A model generated the notes under the pieces. The model saw nothing but the letters and a program-made list of their open reading frames with translations. It made no database searches and had not been told where the DNA came from. The position numbers were made by a program, and so were the translations under genes. A stretch of DNA of 21,144 bases from Deinococcus yavapaiensis KR-236 (GTDB lineage Bacteria; Deinococcota; Deinococci; Deinococcales; Deinococcaceae), in assembly GCF_003217515.1 (NCBI RefSeq), contig NZ_QJSX01000002.1, positions 1-21,144 of the forward strand. The letters are read 5' to 3'. Of the stretch, positions 16,719 through 21,144 are shown in pieces. Each line of letters opens with the position of its first letter. Within the stretch, counting starts at the first letter, position 1.

Positions 16719-16891
16719 GTGTTCCTCCTTCACTGTTGTAACATAGTTTGCTCATCGTATGGTACGAACGCACGGAAGACCCTAGCCATGCTTATCCAAG
16801 AGCGCCCGCTCGGTAGAACCGGGCCTCAAGCCTATGGCCTCCTCACTTCTTTCAGCCGTGCCGCCTCTCCACCGGTCAGAAACAAGGACAT

Positions 16892-17029
16892 TTGCTGAAA
16901 CCAGGCGTCGTCGGAGAGCAAGAAAGCAAGACCTCGAAGAGTGTATTCTGCTTCCTGACATGCTCCGCCGTGCTCCACGCCTTTGAAGCCGCCCTCATAG
17001 CCCTTAGCAAGGTTGACGATGATCTATAA
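16892..17029 (+). CDS. possible 45-residue peptide gene upstream of the PqqD-like gene
   Basis: A short frame with a TTG start preceded by AAGGA at three bases, and a stop that overlaps the PqqD-like gene by 11 bp. The product begins MLKPGVVGEQESKTSKS and has a hydrophobic middle with two cysteines (VFCFLTCSAV) and an acidic tail (KVDDDL). PqqD-type proteins often bind the leader of a ribosomally made peptide, and such precursors are commonly short ORFs next to them, so this is a candidate precursor. No ATG or GTG start exists in the frame, and it could be chance; the rest of 16719-16891 shows no convincing gene. Confidence 0.25.
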   Translation: MLKPGVVGEQESKTSKSVFCFLTCSAVLHAFEAALIALSKVDDDL

Positions 17030-17276
17030 ACCCGTAGAACAAGTGATCGTGACGGACTTGGAGGATGAGCTCGTTCTGCTCGACCCGTCAACTCAGGCAA
17101 TGTTCAGTTTGAATCGTGTGGGGCGTTGGCTGTGGCAAGCCCTTCCGGCGTCGCGCGAATCGTTGGAGCGCCAGCTGGCCGATTCGTTCGGCATCGACGC
17201 CACGACCGCGTCGAGGGATGTTGGCGCCGTGCTTTCCGCGCTGCTGCAAGCACATCTGATCGAGGTCCATGGCTGA
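17019..17276 (+). CDS. PqqD-family protein
   Basis: An 85-residue protein with the PqqD signature: LLDPSTQAMFSLNRVGRWLW, in which an aromatic residue before LN, then Gly and Trp, matches the winged-helix recognition element that binds the leader peptides of ribosomal peptides. The second half (REVs such as ESLERQLADSFGID, then ALLQAHLIEV) is the usual C-terminal helical part. The ATG at 17019 is chosen because AAGG lies six bases upstream; a TTG at 17013 would add two residues. The stop overlaps the start of the HPr-kinase-like gene by 8 bp, so the two are co-translated. PqqD homologues occur in PQQ, lasso-peptide and HPr-kinase-related loci; none of the PQQ genes is present here. Confidence 0.82.
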   Translation: MIYKPVEQVIVTDLEDELVLLDPSTQAMFSLNRVGRWLWQALPASRESLERQLADSFGIDATTASRDVGAVLSALLQAHLIEVHG

Positions 17277-18177
17277 CGATTGGTCGGGGAACGTCATGGG
17301 ACGCCCGTTTCGGATAGAGGGCTTGCCAGGCGGTCCGTCCAAGTGGCTCCAACGACAGTGGAACCGCCCCTACCTGCACGCATCCTCCATCGACTACCGA
17401 GTCGTCGTTCGATCCGGTCAACTGGCGCTATCTCCCGATAGTGCGCGCATGGTGACTCTTCCTTCGCCGGAGGGAGAGCTCGTGGTGTTCGCCACTCCAC
17501 ACGGCTTCACCTTCCTCGAAGGGAACGATGGCGTCCGTTGCATCCATGGTCCCGAGGGAACTGAAATGCAGGTAACTTGTCAGCCTCGACCGACCATACG
17601 CCTCCTTCGGGCCGTGCAATTGGGGATCACCGAGGGGTTGCGGCGAAGCGGCCTTTTGCCATTGCATGCCTCGGCCGCTCAGGATGCCGCCGGCGTGCAA
17701 GCCTTTCTCGGACCGAGTGGCCGAGGAAAGAGTACGACTGTCCTCCACGCCATACAGCGAGGCTGGCGGCTTGTCTGCGAAGACACGATGTGGTGTGATC
17801 CGGAAACCTTGCGGGTGTGGGGGATCGACGACGCATTGCGGTTGCTTCCCGACAGCCTGGGAAAGCTGGGCGTCGCGATCGATTCCTCATGGTCCGTGGG
17901 TAGCGACGGCAAGACAGAGGTGCCGTTCGCTGCATTACCCATTTCAGCCCAACCGACGGGAACGCTCACTCGGGTGAGCGTTCTGAGGCGTGATCCGGCC
18001 GCTATGACGGGGTACTCGCCTCTTTCGTCTCGAGAGGCCGTTCTGGCGCTTTGGGATGCGATCGGTCTCCCGTTGTCGCCTGAAACGGGACACGCGACGA
18101 GTGGGTACATCGCGAGGGTGGTACGGAGCGTCGAGCTGAGCACGCTCGTACTGGGCAAAACACCGCTTCACTTCTGA
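17269..18177 (+). CDS. HPr-kinase-like P-loop protein
   Basis: A 302-residue protein. After an N-terminal beta-rich part, LLPLHASAAQ (about 129-138) and the Walker A loop FLGPSGRGKSTTV (146-158) match the HprK/PckA-type kinase core, and LVCEDTMWCDP (168-178) supplies the acidic residues expected after it. HPr kinases phosphorylate a serine on a protein partner; relatives paired with PqqD-like proteins are known from HPr-rel-A type and lasso-peptide loci, where some phosphorylate the peptide. The partner here is unknown. The ATG at 17269 overlaps the PqqD-like gene; a later ATG at 17296 is possible. No HPr, asparagine-synthetase-like or transpeptidase gene is found beside it. Confidence 0.8.
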   Translation: MADDWSGNVMGRPFRIEGLPGGPSKWLQRQWNRPYLHASSIDYRVVVRSGQLALSPDSARMVTLPSPEGELVVFATPHGFTFLEGNDGVRCIHGPEGTEMQVTCQPRPTIRLLRAVQLGITEGLRRSGLLPLHASAAQDAAGVQAFLGPSGRGKSTTVLHAIQRGWRLVCEDTMWCDPETLRVWGIDDALRLLPDSLGKLGVAIDSSWSVGSDGKTEVPFAALPISAQPTGTLTRVSVLRRDPAAMTGYSPLSSREAVLALWDAIGLPLSPETGHATSGYIARVVRSVELSTLVLGKTPLHF

Positions 18178-18702
18178 GCCGTCTCGCTTAGTCTAGACGA
18201 ATCCTTCCGGTACGAAGTAAATCTTGGCCGGGTCTTTCGAGCTTGAAGAGAACATCTAAACTTCGTTTTTTGCGCTTGACGCCCCGCATCGGCGAAAAAT
18301 TCGGCTGCTCTGGCGTGCCACACCCGGAGAATGAGAAGCGAAAGCGGGAAGTTCAGAAAATACGCTGCCAGACGCAGTAGATCAATTAAATGAAGCTTTG
18401 CTTCAGTTGATGGACCGAAAATGAGTAAACAGTGTACTTTTTGTGGAGGCCTGTGGTAACTTACTAAAGAGACTTGGTAGGAAGCGACGAAACTCGTGAC
18501 GAGATCGGTCACCGGTCACGGGTGGAGCTAGTGGTGAGCCCGGCCCGCCAATGCGCTCGACGGCATTCAAGGACACACGCTCTGTGCTGCCGTGAACTTC
18601 CAGCCTTCCGTTCATGCTTCGTCTCCAACGGTTGGAATGAGATTCGGTAAGTTCGCACATTTTGTCGTCTTGAAGCAGCTGAGCTCATTTCCAGGAGGAC
18701 GT
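18178..18702 (+). other. 525-base intergenic region before the lipoprotein
   Basis: No gene is supported in either strand. A weak terminator-like element follows the kinase gene: GAAG (18245-18248) and CTTC (18261-18264) with six T's at 18266-18271. A small hairpin TGAAGC-TTT-GCTTCA lies near 18389-18403 in AT-rich sequence that may hold the lipoprotein promoter; no -35/-10 pair is convincing. The lipoprotein ribosome site AGGAGG is at 18693-18698. Confidence 0.4.
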
Positions 18703-21144
18703 ATGAAACGGAACCACAAGCTTCTCAGTGTGCTGCTCACGGTCGGATTGGTGGCCTGCGGCCAGCCCGCGCTTCCAGCACTGACTGGGTCTGCCCCGGC
18801 GGCCTCACAGCCGTCCAACCTTCCCGGCGCGCAACTGAGCGCAACGCGACAGCTCGGCTTCGTCCAGCTGAGTTTCAGCGACATCATGGGTGACTTGAAG
18901 GCTGGCGCCCACGTGTCCGACGGTGGAGCCTTCAGCTCTCAGAGCCTCACCCAGCAGCCCAGCGTTGGCGTCACGCTCCTGAAGAAAGGCGTGACGATCG
19001 TCGGAAACTTCCGATACATCTGGGGCACCTACACCATCACGAACAACACCACGGCGCCCGTCACGAACTTGACCCTGCTGGGCGTCAACCGCAGCACCTA
19101 CAACGGCGGCTCGTCCGTCTCGAGTGCGACGCTCGTCTCGGGCGACCCCGCCAGCGATCAAGTTGTATGGCAAACGGCTCCCTCGCAAGCCGTGCTCTCC
19201 GACGGCAGCATCGACCCGGCGCGCGCCGACTTCGTCGCATACAACGAAAGCGACATCACCGACTCCATCAAGCAGTACGCCGCCAGCCGCACGATTCCGA
19301 TCACCACCGTCTTCCCGTTCGGCTTCGTCGCTCGCTCGGGCACGACCCCGACGGCGACCGCCTCCCGGTCGATCGCGGCCGGAGCGACCGGAACGTTGAC
19401 CGTCTCCTTCCGCGTTCCCGCCAGCACCAACCTCAATGCCTTCAACTGGAACGGCATCATCCTCGTCGACTCCAGGGCCCGCGTGGCACGCGGCGTGCAA
19501 GAAGGCCAAATCAGCGCGGACGGAGTCTCGGGTCGCGCCGATAACGTTCCGACCAGCGAAGTGGATGTCGCGCTGCTCGGCCAAGACACCAACCAGGCGA
19601 ACTGCGTGACGCCGTCGAAGTGCACGACGATCCGCATCGATGACGTGCGAATCGCCGGCGGGCCTGGAACCAACGTTCAGACCGTCACCCTGCTTCCCCA
19701 TCCCATCTTCGTTGACCCCGGCACGTTGACGACGAACGAGCAAGAACTCCTCGCGGTCACGTTCAGCGCCTCCGACACGTCGGGGACGCCCTCGGTCTTC
19801 ACGGCCGAGGAACCCCTGCCCGCAGGCGCGACGCTGCTTCCCTCCGGAGCGTTCTCGTGGACGCCGACCGGAAGCCAAGCGGGATCGTACACGATCAAGA
19901 TTCGCGCCACGAACGGCAACGGTTCGTACACGGTCCTGACGAAGCAGATCACGGTGGTCGACAACACCGCGCCCGTATTCAACACCATCAACAGCCCGGC
20001 GTCGGTCAACGAGAACGCTGCGGTCAGCTTCCCCGTCAGCGCGACGGATGCCGACAACGACACGCTCACCTACGACGCGGTGGTCGTCACGCAAAACGGC
20101 ACGGCGGCCCTCTCGACGATCGGCGCGACGTTCAGCGGCGGCACGTTCAACTGGACGCCGTCGTTCACGCAGTCCGGCTCGTACACCATCCGCTTCAAGG
20201 CCAGCGACGGCACCACCGAGACGACGAAAGACGTGACGATCAACGTCACCGACGTCAACCGCGCACCAACGCTCAACACCATCACCACCCCGCAAGCAGT
20301 GAACGAAGGCCAAGCGCTCAACTTCACGGTGAGTGGCAGCGACGCCGACAACGACACGCTCACCTACGACGCGGTAGTCGTCACGCAAAACGGCACGGCG
20401 GCCCTCTCGACGATCGGCGCGACGCTTAGCAGCAGCGGGGCGTTCAGCTGGACGCCGTCGTTCACGCAATCCGGCTCGTACACCATCCGCTTCACGTCCA
20501 ACGACGGCAAGACGAGCAGCCAAGCGCAAGACGTGACGATCAACGTCGGCGATGCCAACCGCGCGCCCGTGTTCAACACCATCAACAGCCCGGCGTCGGT
20601 CAACGAGAACGCTGCGGTCAGCTTCCCCGTCAGCGCGACGGATGCCGACAACGACACGCTCACCTACGACGCGGTGGTCGTCACGCAAAACGGCACGGCG
20701 GCCCTCTCGACGATCGGCGCGACGTTCAGCGGCGGCACGTTCAACTGGACGCCGTCGTTCACGCAGTCCGGCTCGTACACCATCCGCTTCAAGGCCAGCG
20801 ACGGCACCACCGAGACGACGAAAGACGTGACGATCAACGTCACCGACGTCAACCGCGCACCAACGCTCAACACCATCACCACCCCGCAAGCAGTGAACGA
20901 AGGCCAAGCGCTCAACTTCACGGTGAGTGGCAGCGACGCCGACAACGACACGCTCACCTACGACGCGGTGGTCGTCACGCAAAACGGCACGGCGGCCCTC
21001 TCGACGATCGGCGCGACGCTTAGCAGCAGCGGAGCGTTCAGCTGGACGCCGTCGTTCACGCAATCCGGCTCGTACACCATCCGCTTCACGTCCAACGACG
21101 GCAAGACGAGCAGCCAAGCGCAAGACGTGACGATCAACGTCGCG
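18703..21144 (+). CDS. lipoprotein with Ig-like (He_PIG-type) repeats, partial at window end
   Basis: An open frame of 814 codons with no stop before the window ends. AGGAGG lies four bases before the ATG. The N-terminus is a lipoprotein signal with lipobox LVAC (Cys19), so the protein is expected to be lipid-anchored on the cell surface or in the periplasm. Residues about 20-324 form a beta-rich domain without a recognised family. An Ig-like domain follows (about 325-422), then four repeats of 98-100 residues: 423-520, 521-620, 621-718 and 719 to the end. Each has ATDADNDTLTYDAVVVTQNG or a close variant, FNWTPSFTQSGSYTIRF and DVTINV, the pattern of bacterial Ig/cadherin-like domains with acidic calcium-type sites. 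Likely adhesion, envelope or S-layer-related role; the function is not defined. A 772-residue antisense frame covers the same region but is a by-product of base composition. Confidence 0.88.
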   Translation, partial: MKRNHKLLSVLLTVGLVACGQPALPALTGSAPAASQPSNLPGAQLSATRQLGFVQLSFSDIMGDLKAGAHVSDGGAFSSQSLTQQPSVGVTLLKKGVTIVGNFRYIWGTYTITNNTTAPVTNLTLLGVNRSTYNGGSSVSSATLVSGDPASDQVVWQTAPSQAVLSDGSIDPARADFVAYNESDITDSIKQYAASRTIPITTVFPFGFVARSGTTPTATASRSIAAGATGTLTVSFRVPASTNLNAFNWNGIILVDSRARVARGVQEGQISADGVSGRADNVPTSEVDVALLGQDTNQANCVTPSKCTTIRIDDVRIAGGPGTNVQTVTLLPHPIFVDPGTLTTNEQELLAVTFSASDTSGTPSVFTAEEPLPAGATLLPSGAFSWTPTGSQAGSYTIKIRATNGNGSYTVLTKQITVVDNTAPVFNTINSPASVNENAAVSFPVSATDADNDTLTYDAVVVTQNGTAALSTIGATFSGGTFNWTPSFTQSGSYTIRFKASDGTTETTKDVTINVTDVNRAPTLNTITTPQAVNEGQALNFTVSGSDADNDTLTYDAVVVTQNGTAALSTIGATLSSSGAFSWTPSFTQSGSYTIRFTSNDGKTSSQAQDVTINVGDANRAPVFNTINSPASVNENAAVSFPVSATDADNDTLTYDAVVVTQNGTAALSTIGATFSGGTFNWTPSFTQSGSYTIRFKASDGTTETTKDVTINVTDVNRAPTLNTITTPQAVNEGQALNFTVSGSDADNDTLTYDAVVVTQNGTAALSTIGATLSSSGAFSWTPSFTQSGSYTIRFTSNDGKTSSQAQDVTINVA
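19969..21144 (+). repeat. 594-bp nearly identical tandem repeat within the lipoprotein gene
   Basis: Bases 19969-20562 recur from 20563 to the window end at an offset of exactly 594 bp (198 codons). Only a few substitutions are visible in the 582 bases that can be compared, for example GTATTC/GTGTTC and GGGGCG/GGAGCG, apart from the last bases of the window. Each unit holds two different Ig-like domains, A (294 bp) and B (300 bp), and A and B also share a stretch of about 80 nearly identical bases around the NDTLTYD coding part. Confidence 0.92.

Noticed and set aside
16788..16898. 36-codon plus-strand frame considered as a lasso-peptide precursor
   Set aside because: It lacks a threonine at the expected leader position and a ring-forming Asp/Glu at a suitable distance from a possible core start.
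18421..18459. 12-codon frame coding MSKQCTFCGGLW, like the start of a zinc-ribbon protein
   Set aside because: Too short, without a clear ribosome site; the CxxCG pattern can arise by chance.
18805..21123. 772-residue open frame on the minus strand, rich in Arg, Val and Asp
   Set aside because: It lies antisense to the lipoprotein frame, which has a ribosome site, lipobox and recognisable Ig-like repeats; the antisense product is low-complexity and follows the repeats' codon pattern.

Overview
The window looks like bacterial chromosome of moderately high GC, with short gaps, strong Shine-Dalgarno sites and frequent ATGA start/stop overlaps. It is dominated by one large surface-polysaccharide operon. 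Gene content (many glycosyltransferases, an orphan PqqD/HPr-kinase-like pair, an Ig-repeat lipoprotein, an IS630-type transposase) would fit a Deinococcus-like bacterium. That assignment is an inference from general style only; no rRNA or marker gene is present.

Layout. (1) 1-703: remnant of an IS630-family element, with the catalytic half of the transposase readable. (2) 827-14502, all on the minus strand and read from right to left: an eleven-gene operon. In transcription order it encodes a GT2 rhamnosyltransferase-like enzyme, a GT4 enzyme, a 171-residue unknown protein, an alpha/alpha-toroid (six-hairpin-like) protein, a membrane-linked GT2, a GT4, a Wzx-type flippase, a GT2, a GT4, a large exported protein with a C-terminal membrane anchor, and a polytopic membrane protein that looks like a GT-C glycosyltransferase or polymerase. 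Nearly all junctions overlap or nearly touch, so translation is probably coupled. (3) 14760-15915: a GtrB/DPM1-like polyprenyl-phosphate glycosyltransferase with its own strong terminator. (4) 16168-16718: a small secreted protein with a terminator hairpin. (5) 16892-18177, plus strand: a possible short peptide gene, a PqqD-like protein and an HPr-kinase-like P-loop protein. (6) 18703 to the window end, plus strand: a lipoprotein made of Ig-like repeats, including a nearly identical 594-bp tandem duplication; the gene runs off the window.

How the parts may work together (inference): the six glycosyltransferases of the operon would build a repeat unit on a lipid carrier and the flippase would move it across the inner membrane. 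The GtrB-like enzyme could supply a polyprenyl-phosphate sugar to the GT-C-like membrane protein for a reaction on the outer face, where the exported anchored protein and perhaps the toroid protein also act. No priming phosphoglycosyltransferase, Wza/Wzc-type exporter or sugar-nucleotide synthesis genes are seen, so the locus is either incomplete in the window or relies on genes elsewhere. The most unusual items are the PqqD/kinase pair with its overlapping small ORF, the unknown 755-residue exported protein, and the recently duplicated lipoprotein repeats.
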